Of a stretch of DNA of 64,000 nucleotides, positions 1 to 8,154 are shown one piece after another. Source of the DNA: G025836975 sp048751585 (lineage in GTDB: Bacteria > Pseudomonadota > Gammaproteobacteria > Burkholderiales > Burkholderiaceae_B); the NCBI RefSeq assembly GCF_048751585.1, contig NZ_JAZHOB010000002.1:62001-126000 (forward strand), given 5' to 3'. Within the stretch, counting starts at the first letter, position 1. Each line of letters begins with the position of its first letter. Under the pieces are notes generated by a model, which was given only the letters and a program-made list of their open reading frames with translations, did not search any database and was not told the DNA's origin. Made by a program: the position numbers and the translations under genes.

Positions 1-201
1 CTGTGGCCTCTGATCATTACCAACTCGGTGGAGTCGCGTCCGCTGACGGTGGGGCTGCAGGTGTTCGCCTCGACGGATCAGGGAATAGATTGGTCCGTCA
101 TCACCGCCGCTACGCTGCTTAGCGCCGCGCCCCTGCTGATCGCCTTCCTGCTGTTCCAGAGGCAGTTCGTGCAATCATTCATGCGTGCGGGAATCCGCTA
201 G
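1..201 (+). CDS. ABC transporter permease, C-terminal fragment (MalG/UgpE type)
   Basis: The reading frame is open from the first base and stops at TAG 199-201, giving the last 66 residues of a protein whose start lies outside the window. It opens with LWPLIITNS and continues with RPLTVGLQVF, the pattern of carbohydrate or glycerol-3-phosphate ABC permeases (MalG/UgpE family). A hydrophobic segment (about residues 38-55) is followed by the usual tail QSFMRAGIR. The subunit would form part of the inner-membrane channel. UgpE is the closest recollection, but the fragment is too short to fix the substrate. Confidence 0.8.
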   Translation: MWPLIITNSVESRPLTVGLQVFASTDQGIDWSVITAATLLSAAPLLIAFLLFQRQFVQSFMRAGIR

Positions 202-222
202 CGCGCTGTTCGCTTGCCTCGG

Positions 223-540
223 TCAGAAACCCACGACCAGCCCCGGCAAATCCACCGTGATGCGCGGCTTTTCCAGCGCCAGCGCCGCCTGCTCGGCGTA
301 CTCGCGAGCCAACTGGCCATCCTGCGCCAGCTTGGCATAGCCCAGGGCATCGGCCACGCCCAGCATCTTGTCCAGCAGCAATACCTTGCCGCTCGGGCGC
401 AGCGGTTCGCAGCCCAGCCGGGTCCAGGTGGCGTCGAACCAGTCCCGGGCGGCAAGCGGCGCCTGCCCGCCGGGATCCACATCGACGCTCAGTTCCAGCG
501 ACTGCCGGCTATTGAAAACGATCGTAACCACACTACGCAT
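223..540 (-). CDS. conserved hypothetical protein, 105 aa
   Basis: A 105-residue soluble protein that I do not recognise by function. The start ATG is preceded by a GGGAGC Shine-Dalgarno-like stretch. The sequence is mixed alpha/beta in character, with no signal peptide or membrane segment, and ends DLPGLVVGF. The opening MRSVVTIVFNSRQSLELSVDVD looks like an N-terminal beta-hairpin. The gene lies 21 bp beyond the convergent ABC permease and just downstream, on the same strand, of the DUF1840 gene, so the two may be co-transcribed. Confidence 0.55.
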   Translation of the reverse strand: MRSVVTIVFNSRQSLELSVDVDPGGQAPLAARDWFDATWTRLGCEPLRPSGKVLLLDKMLGVADALGYAKLAQDGQLAREYAEQAALALEKPRITVDLPGLVVGF

Positions 541-576
541 GCATGCTCCCGTACAGGCACTGGGCCGGGTGATTTT

Positions 577-924
577 TTACCATGTCGGAGCGGGCTCCCA
601 GATGACATCGGCATTATGCTCGCGAGACAGCCGCAGCATGGCCAGCAACGGAAAGGCGCGGCGGCGAAAGCTGACCGGCTGGGCGATGGGATGCGTCCTG
701 GAATCGTTATCGTCCTGATGATCGTCGGGAAATTCGGATTCCGTATCGGCGGAAATAGCCTGTTCTATGCCCTTTATGGCGGCATCCAGTTGATCGCGCG
801 TAATAACGCCGCGTTCTGGAAGGGTATCGGTGTATGGCTTGCCGGCGGCCTTGAGTATGGGCAAGGCGTGCTTGGAGAACATCAGCACTTCGGCGGCTGC
901 TTTAGAGTGAAAGACGACTAGCAT
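577..924 (-). CDS. DUF1840 family protein
   Basis: A 115-residue protein starting MLVVFHSKAAAEVLMF, the characteristic opening of DUF1840 proteins, which are small and common in Betaproteobacteria and have no assigned function. A polar, acidic middle (residues about 59-72, rich in Asp and Glu) separates the conserved N-terminal half from a C-terminal part ending in EPAPTW. No signal peptide or membrane helix is visible. It is transcribed divergently from the RHS gene and may form a two-gene unit with the hypothetical gene downstream. Family assignment is by recognition of the N-terminus. Confidence 0.75.
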   Translation of the reverse strand: MLVVFHSKAAAEVLMFSKHALPILKAAGKPYTDTLPERGVITRDQLDAAIKGIEQAISADTESEFPDDHQDDNDSRTHPIAQPVSFRRRAFPLLAMLRLSREHNADVIWEPAPTW

Positions 925-1020
925 TTTCGGTTTCCCTCAATAGACACATTAGTACACTACCCTATCTCAAGGGCGCTGCCAAGCGGCAAGATATTGGGGT
1001 TTTCTTTGTATGAGGAAGCC

Positions 1021-4000
1021 ATGTCGCGCACGCTCCGCGTTCTTCTGCTGGCATGCCTTGCGGGCCTGCCGCAACAGGCTTGGGCGCAGGGCACTTGCGG
1101 CCCGGCGCAACTGGGCTCCCCTTGCGCCCAAGGGGGTATCGCCGGCCCTCCAAACAGCGAACCCGGCCTGAACCTGGCCGCGGGTAATCCCATACACCTT
1201 GTCACTGGCAACAAATACCAAAAAGAAACCGACTTGCCCGCCCATCCCATGGCGCCCGACATCGAAATCGTGCGCCATTACAACGCGTTCGACCGCCGGC
1301 CGTCCGCGCTGGGGCAAGGCTGGGCCTTGTCCTACGATATCCGGCTATTTCACGCCGGCGGACGCTGGCAAATCGTACAGGCCGATGGCAGCCGCATCGA
1401 CTTCGGCCGGGCCGCCGGCAAGCCGCTGGCCAGTTCGTACGGCACCCTTGCCGCCAAAGGCGATCAGTGGGTGTGGTCCTGGCCCGGCCGGAAGCAGTTG
1501 CACTTCGACAAGCATGGCTACCTGATCCGTATCCAAAGCAATGCGGGCAGCGCCATCCACTTGCATCGCGCCGCGCCATCCGGCCCTCTGGCTCACGCCA
1601 TCGAGCGCGTCGACAACGACACCGGCACGGCGCTGCGCTTTGGCTACCGCATCGTCAATGGCCAGGCCCAGCTTGGCCACATCGATACGGCTCGCGGCCG
1701 CTTCCACTATCAGCACGATGCGCTAACGCGGCTGACCGGCGTCATTCGGCCCGACGGCATGCAGCGGCGCTATCTTTACGAGCCCGAACGCCAGGCGGGA
1801 AACGCCTTCGCCCTGACCGGCATCGAAATCCTTTCCGCCAGCGGGCAGGACACGCTCAGACTGAATACCTGGGCCTACGATGCACAAGGCCGCGCCATTC
1901 TGTCCATTTCCGGAGAACCGGCCAGCGCAGCCGGCAAAGTGGCGCTGCACTACACCAGGCCGCCCACGGCCCGCCAAAGCGGGCTGACGGTGGCGCGCAA
2001 TGCCCGGGGCCAGGAAACCCGGTTCGAAACCGCCCTGCTGGGCGGCCGCCATGTTTTGACCCAGGTCAGCGGCGCCGCCTGCCCCGGTTGCGCGGCTCCC
2101 GGCAGCCAGGCCCGATACGATCAGGACGGCCGCCTGCTGCAACTGAACGGCGCCACCCTGCGGCGCGACGGGCATGGCGCGGTCCGCGAGGTCCATCCCG
2201 GCATGCCGGGATGGCCGGGACTTGCCCTGCGCTACCACGCCAACGGAATGCGTGCATCCTGGAGCTCATCGCTGACCGGCACGGAATACATTCACTACAA
2301 CCCGGGAGGCCTGCCGGCGCTACGGCTTTTCGCCAACGGCGATACCATCCGTTATGAATACGATGCGCTGGGCCGCCCCCTGCGGCTGCTCGAGAAAAAC
2401 GCCCAAGCGGAACAAGTCACCACGCTTTCCTGGCATGGGACTCTGCTGACCCGCATCGACCATCCCCAAGAAACCGAGTCGCGCAAATACGATGAACACA
2501 AACGCCTGCGGCAACGCACGGTAAGCCGAGCATCGGCCGGCCCGCAACCGCTGCACTACACCGAGTCGTTCGACTACGACTCCGCGCACCGCTTGACCCG
2601 CCATCACCTGCCCGAAGGCGGTGCGCTGGAATACCGCTGGAACGGCCAGGGACGCCTGGCCGCCATACTTTGGCACGATGCCCAAGGGCGGCCCCATAGC
2701 ATCATCGACAGCGAACCGGGCATCCCGGGATACCGCTATGGCAACGGCCTGGAATTGTCCACCGCCCTGGATGGCCAGGGCCGGGCCGACCTGCTGGCAT
2801 TGTCGCGCAACGGCGATCCCATCTGGCTGCTGCGCCACCATTACGACGAGCATGGCCGGCTAAGCCAGGAACAACATACGGCCGGCGGCTTCAGCGAGAG
2901 CTGGCGCTATGCCTACGACGACCGGTCCAGGCTGGTGGGCGCGAAAAGAACTGGCAATCACCCGGGAAACACCCCGGAAAACGCGGCCCGCCAGCAGGAA
3001 CAAGTCTGGTATGCCTGGAACGACGACGGCTCCATGGCCGCGAAGCGGCTTGACGGATCCACCCGTAAACCTTCCATGCGGCGTGACGCGTCCGGGCTTC
3101 CGCTGGCTATCGGCGGACACACGCTTGATTTCGGCCCCAACCGCCGGCTGATCCGCGTTCACGCCCAAGGGAAGCTCCTGGCCAGCTATACGCATAACGC
3201 ATTTGGCCATCGCATAAGCAGCCGTAGCCCGCAGGCCGGCACCGATTACTTTTATCTGGACAATCGGCTGGTTGCCGAACGGCGGCACCCGCAAGAAACC
3301 ACCAGCCCGGCCTTTACGCTTACCCGCCGCTATATCTACGCCCAGCATGTGTTGGTCGGCATGATCGACTACACCCAGCCGGCGCTGTACTGGGTGCATT
3401 CGGACCTTGTCGGCGCGGCAAGACTGCTTACCGACCAATATCAAAAAATACGGTGGCAAGCCAGCTACAGCCCCACCGGCCTTGCCACCCGCATCGCGGG
3501 CGACATGAGCCTGGACATACGCCTGCCCGGACAGGTATTCGATGCCGCGACCGGCTGGCACGATAATCTGCTGCGCACCTATTTACCGCAGTGGGGCCAG
3601 TATGCCGAGCCCGATCCTTTAGGCCCCGTGCCCGGCAACCAGGCACTGGGCTATGCCGCGCAACAACCCAGGCGCTATGCCGATCCGCTGGGTCTGCTGT
3701 TGTTTGCTTTCGACGGCACACGCCACAGCCCTGCAACGCAAAGCAATATATGGAAAATGAGCCAAGCTTATCGCGACGGCCCGGTCTTCTATCATTCAGG
3801 GCCGGGCAATTCCCTGTACCTGGACTGGGACGCCATCACCGCGGGAAGGGCGGCACAAATCATCGAAAACCAGTGGCAGTCCCTGCTCAACGCGCTAAGC
3901 CGGACCGGCGGCCCGAACGACACCATTCCCATCGACATCATCGGATTCTCGCGCGGGGCGGCGCTGGCCAGGCATTTCGGCAATCTGATCAGCCAGCACA

Positions 4001-4692
4001 CCGCGCAGGGCCTGTTCTCGTATGCCGACACATTGCGCGGCCACATCTCCGCCTGCATCGACCTGCGCTTCATGGGCTTGTTCGATACCGTCGCGCAATT
4101 CGGGCCGGCCGGCCTGCGTCGGCCCAACTTCGACCTGACCATCGCCCAAGCCTGGCAATGGGTTGCACACGCCGTTGCGCTGCACGAACGCCGCTGGATT
4201 TTCCCGCTTACCCTGGCCTCCGACGCCGATGGCCACAACATCGTCGAGGCACCCTTCATCGGTGCGCACGCCGATATCGGCGGCGGCGCGCTGCGGGCAG
4301 CCGATGGCCAGGCCGAAACGCGCGGCGACCTGTCCGATGTGGCCCTGAACTGGATGCTGTGGCAGGCCGGCGCCGCCTCGGTCAAGTTCCAGCCCCTGCC
4401 GGAAAGCGACCATGAAATCACGCTGCCCATCCTGCACGACGAACGGTCCGCCCTGCTTCGATCGGCTCAAGACGGCGACCGCCGCGTCGACACCGCCGGC
4501 GGTTCCATCCGGCATGCCTACCAGGACGATCATCCGCTGCTGGGGCGCGACGCCCGGGCGCGCACCGAAGCCCTGATCGAACGCCATGAGAACTGGCGCG
4601 GCAGCGCCGGCTCCGAGGTCGGCATGGTCGATATGGCGGGCTACGCCCAATGGCTGCATGACGAATTGGGATGGCGCCCCTTGGCCGCCTGA
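1021..4692 (+). CDS. secreted RHS-repeat protein with C-terminal DUF2235 (Tle1-like) hydrolase domain
   Basis: 1223 residues from ATG 1021, which has GAGGAAG five bases upstream; an upstream in-frame start at 994 lacks this. Residues 1-23 form a Sec signal peptide ending AWA-QG. A DUF6531-like segment (NPIHLVTGNKYQ) leads into YD-x-x-GRL repeats, such as YDALGRPL and YDEHGRLS. The RHS core ends at YADPLGLL near residue 890. What follows is not a random toxin tip but a DUF2235 alpha/beta-hydrolase: FDGTRHS, the nucleophile elbow GFSRGA (Ser977), LFDTV (Asp1022) and GAHADIGGG (His1083). DUF2235 includes type VI secretion phospholipases of the Tle1 group. No VgrG, PAAR or obvious immunity gene adjoins it. 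Confidence 0.88.
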   Translation: MSRTLRVLLLACLAGLPQQAWAQGTCGPAQLGSPCAQGGIAGPPNSEPGLNLAAGNPIHLVTGNKYQKETDLPAHPMAPDIEIVRHYNAFDRRPSALGQGWALSYDIRLFHAGGRWQIVQADGSRIDFGRAAGKPLASSYGTLAAKGDQWVWSWPGRKQLHFDKHGYLIRIQSNAGSAIHLHRAAPSGPLAHAIERVDNDTGTALRFGYRIVNGQAQLGHIDTARGRFHYQHDALTRLTGVIRPDGMQRRYLYEPERQAGNAFALTGIEILSASGQDTLRLNTWAYDAQGRAILSISGEPASAAGKVALHYTRPPTARQSGLTVARNARGQETRFETALLGGRHVLTQVSGAACPGCAAPGSQARYDQDGRLLQLNGATLRRDGHGAVREVHPGMPGWPGLALRYHANGMRASWSSSLTGTEYIHYNPGGLPALRLFANGDTIRYEYDALGRPLRLLEKNAQAEQVTTLSWHGTLLTRIDHPQETESRKYDEHKRLRQRTVSRASAGPQPLHYTESFDYDSAHRLTRHHLPEGGALEYRWNGQGRLAAILWHDAQGRPHSIIDSEPGIPGYRYGNGLELSTALDGQGRADLLALSRNGDPIWLLRHHYDEHGRLSQEQHTAGGFSESWRYAYDDRSRLVGAKRTGNHPGNTPENAARQQEQVWYAWNDDGSMAAKRLDGSTRKPSMRRDASGLPLAIGGHTLDFGPNRRLIRVHAQGKLLASYTHNAFGHRISSRSPQAGTDYFYLDNRLVAERRHPQETTSPAFTLTRRYIYAQHVLVGMIDYTQPALYWVHSDLVGAARLLTDQYQKIRWQASYSPTGLATRIAGDMSLDIRLPGQVFDAATGWHDNLLRTYLPQWGQYAEPDPLGPVPGNQALGYAAQQPRRYADPLGLLLFAFDGTRHSPATQSNIWKMSQAYRDGPVFYHSGPGNSLYLDWDAITAGRAAQIIENQWQSLLNALSRTGGPNDTIPIDIIGFSRGAALARHFGNLISQHTAQGLFSYADTLRGHISACIDLRFMGLFDTVAQFGPAGLRRPNFDLTIAQAWQWVAHAVALHERRWIFPLTLASDADGHNIVEAPFIGAHADIGGGALRAADGQAETRGDLSDVALNWMLWQAGAASVKFQPLPESDHEITLPILHDERSALLRSAQDGDRRVDTAGGSIRHAYQDDHPLLGRDARARTEALIERHENWRGSAGSEVGMVDMAGYAQWLHDELGWRPLAA

Positions 4693-4854
4693 CCCGCACT
4701 TCCCTTGCGCGGCCAGGGCCGATCAGCCCATGACGACGCAAATAACGTTATCATTTACCTCTTCTTGGCGTTTGCACAGGGGCGCCGACCCCAACGGCCC
4801 ACCAGATTCATCCGGGCCCGGCCACGCTTCTCTTTTCGCTTATCTATTCATCTT

Positions 4855-6540
4855 ATGCTTCCAGGGCAACAACAACAGCTCATTTCGCTTATACAGGCCG
4901 CCGTCGGCGCGCTCCTGCCCCAGGCAACACCCACCATCCTTCTTGAGCGCCCCAAAGTCGCCGCCCATGGCGACATTGCCTGCAACGTCGCCATGCAACT
5001 GGCCAAACCGGCCGGACGCAATCCGCGCGAGCTGGCGCAACAAATCGTCGATACCCTGCTGGCCGATCCGGCCACTGGGGAAGTGGTGGCGTCGGCCGAG
5101 ATCGCCGGCCCTGGCTTCATCAATTTCCGGCTGGCCGTCTCCGCGCGCCAGGCCGTACTGCTGGCGATCGCCCAGGAAGGCGCGCACTACGGCCGGCAAC
5201 CGGCACGCGCGGATAAACTGATGGTCGAGTTCGTGTCCGCCAACCCCACCGGCCCGCTGCATGTCGGACATGCCAGGCAGGCCGCCCTGGGCGATTCGCT
5301 TTGCCGCCTGTTCAGTGCCCAAGGCTTCGACGTAACGCGCGAGTTCTATTACAACGACGCGGGCAACCAGATCGACAACCTGGCCATCAGCGTGCAGGCG
5401 CGCGCCAAAGGCATCGCTCCGGACTCTCCCGATTTTCCGCCTGACGGCTACAAGGGCGATTACATCGTCGACATCGCCCGCGACTTCCAGGCCAAGGCGA
5501 CGGTACAGGCCTCGGACAGCGCAGCGGTCACCGCCACGGGAAACATCGACAGCCTGGACGATATCCGGCTCTTCGCCGTGGCCTACCTGCGGCGCGAGCA
5601 GGATCTGGACCTGCAGGCCTTCGGCCTGAAGTTCGACAACTATTACCTGGAAAGCTCGCTGTACACCAGCGGCCGCGTCGAAAAAACCGTGCAGGCGCTG
5701 ATCGCGGCCGGGCATACCTACGAAAGCGAAGGCGCGCTGTGGTTGCGCACCACCGAACTGGGCACGGGCGACGACAAAGATCGCGTCATGCGCAAGTCCG
5801 AAGGCGGCTATACCTATTTCGTTCCCGATGTCGCTTACCACGTGGCCAAATGGGAGCGCGGCTTTCATCGCGCCATCAACATCCAGGGCACCGACCACCA
5901 CGGCACCATCGCCCGCGTGCGGGCCGGCCTGCAAGGGCTCGAGCTGGGCATCCCCAAGGATTTCCCCGCCTATATCCTGCACAAAATGGTCAAGGTCGTG
6001 CGCAACGGCGCCGAAGTGAAGATATCGAAGCGCGCGGGCAGCTATGTCACTTTGCGCGACCTGATCGAATGGGTGGGCCAGGATGCGGTGCGCTTCTTCC
6101 TGATCCAGCGCCGGGCGGACTCCGAATTCGTCTTCGACATTGACCTGGCGCTTTCCAAAAGCGAAGAAAACCCGGTGTACTATATCCAGTACGCCCATGC
6201 GCGTATTTGTTCCATGCTGGCGCAGTCGGCCGAGCTGGCCGACCGGATACCGGCCGCGGCCGTCGACAAGCTGCTTGCCCCGACCGAGTTCGCCCTGATG
6301 CAGCGCCTGGCCGAGTACCCCGGCACCCTGGCATTGGCTACGCAAGAACTGGCTCCGCATCACCTGGCTTTCTGGCTGCGTGACTGCGCCGCCGATTTCC
6401 ATGCGTGGTATAACGCCGAACGTGTCCTGGTCGACGACGCCGAACTGCGGCTTGCGCGTTTGCGCCTGGCCAGCGCTACCAGGCAAGTTATTGCCAACGG
6501 CCTCGAACTGCTCGGGGTTTCCGCTCCTGAAAGGATGTAA
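4855..6540 (+). CDS. argS: arginyl-tRNA synthetase
   Basis: Charges tRNA-Arg with arginine in the cytoplasm. From ATG 4855 (MLPGQQQQLISLI) the protein is 561 residues, the usual length for this family; a longer open frame from 4705 adds 50 residues that do not look like ArgS. The class I signature HVGH is at 136-139, after the conserved SANPTGPL. The KMSKS-loop equivalent is KISK at 389-392, inside VKISKRAGSYVTL. The C-terminus ends in the anticodon-binding helical domain. The SPOR gene begins 8 bp after the stop, so the two are probably co-transcribed. Confidence 0.96.
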   Translation: MLPGQQQQLISLIQAAVGALLPQATPTILLERPKVAAHGDIACNVAMQLAKPAGRNPRELAQQIVDTLLADPATGEVVASAEIAGPGFINFRLAVSARQAVLLAIAQEGAHYGRQPARADKLMVEFVSANPTGPLHVGHARQAALGDSLCRLFSAQGFDVTREFYYNDAGNQIDNLAISVQARAKGIAPDSPDFPPDGYKGDYIVDIARDFQAKATVQASDSAAVTATGNIDSLDDIRLFAVAYLRREQDLDLQAFGLKFDNYYLESSLYTSGRVEKTVQALIAAGHTYESEGALWLRTTELGTGDDKDRVMRKSEGGYTYFVPDVAYHVAKWERGFHRAINIQGTDHHGTIARVRAGLQGLELGIPKDFPAYILHKMVKVVRNGAEVKISKRAGSYVTLRDLIEWVGQDAVRFFLIQRRADSEFVFDIDLALSKSEENPVYYIQYAHARICSMLAQSAELADRIPAAAVDKLLAPTEFALMQRLAEYPGTLALATQELAPHHLAFWLRDCAADFHAWYNAERVLVDDAELRLARLRLASATRQVIANGLELLGVSAPERM

Positions 6541-6548
6541 GCACTTCT

Positions 6549-7247
6549 ATGGCCCGCAACAGTCGAAAATCGTCTAGCTCCAAATCGGGCGGCAGCACGC
6601 TGTTTGGAATACTGATCGGCCTGATTTTCGGGCTGATCGCCGCCGTCGCGGTCGCCTTGTTCGTTACGCAAGTACCCATGCCCTTCGTGGACAAGGCCAG
6701 CCGCGATCCGGCCAAGACGCTGTTGCCCGACGTCCGGCAGGCGCCCGACCCCAATCTCGGCCTGTATGGCAAGGACGGCCCGGCTGGCCCGCAGCCCACC
6801 GGTCCGACGGCGACCGCCCCGGTGCCTTTGCCGGGTACGGCGCCAACCGTGCCCGGAACGGCGGCTCCCGCGCAAGACAACATCGGCAACCTGATCGCCA
6901 GTCTGGGCAATGCCGACAAGCCCGCGGCAAGCCAGCCCGCTCCGGCCCCAAGCGCCGCGGCCACCAAGCCTCCCCCGGGAACCGAGCCGCCCGCCAAACC
7001 GGCACCGGCTGCCACACAGACAACCTATTACTTGCAGGCGGGCGCCTTCCGGTCGGAAAGCGACGCCGAAGCGGTCAAGGCGCGCATACTGCTGCTTGGC
7101 CTGCCCGCTCAGGTACAGAAGGCCCAGGTGAACGGCTCAACCGTCAATCGCGTACGGGTGGGGCCCTTCAAAGGGATAGACGAAATGAACCGCTCACGCG
7201 CGCGGCTGGGGGCCGAGAAAATCGATTCCTCGGTGGTTCGGCCCTGA
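6549..7247 (+). CDS. SPOR-domain membrane protein (FtsN-like)
   Basis: 232 residues. A short basic cytoplasmic head (MARNSRKSSSSKSGGS) is followed by one membrane helix at about residues 19-41, a Pro/Ala-rich linker (about 60-155) and a C-terminal SPOR domain (157-230, from TTYYLQAGAF to VRVGPFKG). SPOR domains bind septal peptidoglycan with denuded glycans, so a role at the division site is expected, as for FtsN. The gene sits 8 bp after argS and 71 bp before dsbA, an order I associate with Bordetella-like genomes. Whether this is the functional FtsN is not certain. Confidence 0.88.
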   Translation: MARNSRKSSSSKSGGSTLFGILIGLIFGLIAAVAVALFVTQVPMPFVDKASRDPAKTLLPDVRQAPDPNLGLYGKDGPAGPQPTGPTATAPVPLPGTAPTVPGTAAPAQDNIGNLIASLGNADKPAASQPAPAPSAAATKPPPGTEPPAKPAPAATQTTYYLQAGAFRSESDAEAVKARILLLGLPAQVQKAQVNGSTVNRVRVGPFKGIDEMNRSRARLGAEKIDSSVVRP

Positions 7248-7318
7248 ATGATTTGCGCCGGCTGAACTTGTCGCCTTGTTTATAGTCTTAATGACTTTTG
7301 ATTCTCCTGGAAAACATT

Positions 7319-7948
7319 ATGTCGCTTAAACATCTGCTTCTACGCACTCTTGCCACGCTGGCTGTAGGTTCGGGGGCGCTGCTGTTACCCGCAACGCAAG
7401 CCCAGGCCGCCGATCGCCATGTCGTGGTGGATCCGGCCCAGCCGTCGGATACCAGCGGCAAAATCGAAGTCCTGGAGTTCTTCGCCTATACCTGCCCGCA
7501 TTGCAATAGTATCGAGCCTCTGGTCCAGAAATGGGCCAAGACGCTGCCCGATAACGTGGTGCTGCGCCCGGTGCCGGTGGCGTTCAATGCCAGCATGGAA
7601 GATCTGCAGAAGCTCTATTATTCGCTGGAGGCGATGAATCGCCTGGATTTGCACGATGACGTCTTCAAGGCGATACATGTTCAGCGCAAACGCATCTATG
7701 ACGCGGATGCGATGGCCGATTGGGTGGCCAGCCAAGGAGTGGATCGCAAGGCCTTCATGGATGTTTTCAATTCGTTCGGCATCAAGTCCAAGGTGATGCG
7801 GGCGAACGAACTGGCCAAGGCTTACAAGATTGAGGGTACGCCCAGCATTGCTGTTGGCGGCAAGTATGTGACGTCGCCGACGATGACGAACAGTTATGAA
7901 GGGACAATAGAAGAGGCCCAGAAGCTGGTGGAGATGGTGAATAAGTAG
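7319..7948 (+). CDS. dsbA: thiol:disulfide interchange protein DsbA
   Basis: 209 residues from ATG 7319; a TTG start 21 bases upstream is possible but would put charged residues ahead of the signal peptide. Residues 1-31 are a Sec signal peptide (to TQAQAA). The thioredoxin active site is C59-P-H-C62, in FFAYTCPHC, which is the DsbA type. The cis-proline region is recognisable as EGTPSIAVGGKY. The enzyme introduces disulfide bonds into periplasmic proteins. It is the last gene of the argS-SPOR-dsbA run and is followed by a terminator-like hairpin. Confidence 0.95.
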   Translation: MSLKHLLLRTLATLAVGSGALLLPATQAQAADRHVVVDPAQPSDTSGKIEVLEFFAYTCPHCNSIEPLVQKWAKTLPDNVVLRPVPVAFNASMEDLQKLYYSLEAMNRLDLHDDVFKAIHVQRKRIYDADAMADWVASQGVDRKAFMDVFNSFGIKSKVMRANELAKAYKIEGTPSIAVGGKYVTSPTMTNSYEGTIEEAQKLVEMVNK

Positions 7949-7967
7949 GCTCCGTCTTTGTTCTTCC

Positions 7968-7994
7968 GGCGCCCTTGATATTGGGCGTCTTTAT
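7968..7994 (+). terminator. probable rho-independent terminator after dsbA
   Basis: A 7-bp stem (7968-7974 with 7983-7989, one G-T pair) and an 8-base AT-rich loop are followed by TTTATT. It lies 19 bases past the dsbA stop. The T-run is short, so termination may be partial. Confidence 0.5.
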
Positions 7995-8043
7995 TCCTTC
8001 TTTAGCTCGTTTGATATTTGGCTTCGGTGCCCTCATTCTTAAG

Positions 8044-8109
8044 CGGTGTCTGGTTCAGGGCGGGCAGGGCTAGACGCTACCGATCCTGGCTACCCTGAAC
8101 CAGACACCG
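8044..8109. repeat. 17-bp perfect inverted repeat with 32-bp spacer
   Basis: The left arm CGGTGTCTGGTTCAGGG (8044-8060) and its exact reverse complement (8093-8109) flank a 32-bp spacer. It lies between the converging dsbA and metC-like genes, where it could act as a bidirectional terminator or be a copy of a dispersed intergenic (REP-like) palindrome. No transposase gene or T-run accompanies it, so its role is inferred from position only. Confidence 0.7.
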
Positions 8110-8154
8110 TCGATAGATGTATTTCGGGCGTGTCGCATGCAGCGCTGCTTACCG

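Noticed and set aside
4705..4854. N-terminal extension of ArgS
   Set aside because: The extra 50 residues do not resemble ArgS; the ATG at 4855 gives the normal 561-residue protein.
4840..6486. Minus-strand 548-codon open frame opposite argS
   Set aside because: Antisense shadow of argS caused by high GC; the plus-strand frame has all ArgS motifs.
8044..8109. Inverted repeat as the ends of an insertion sequence
   Set aside because: Only 32 bp lie between the arms and no transposase or target duplication is visible.
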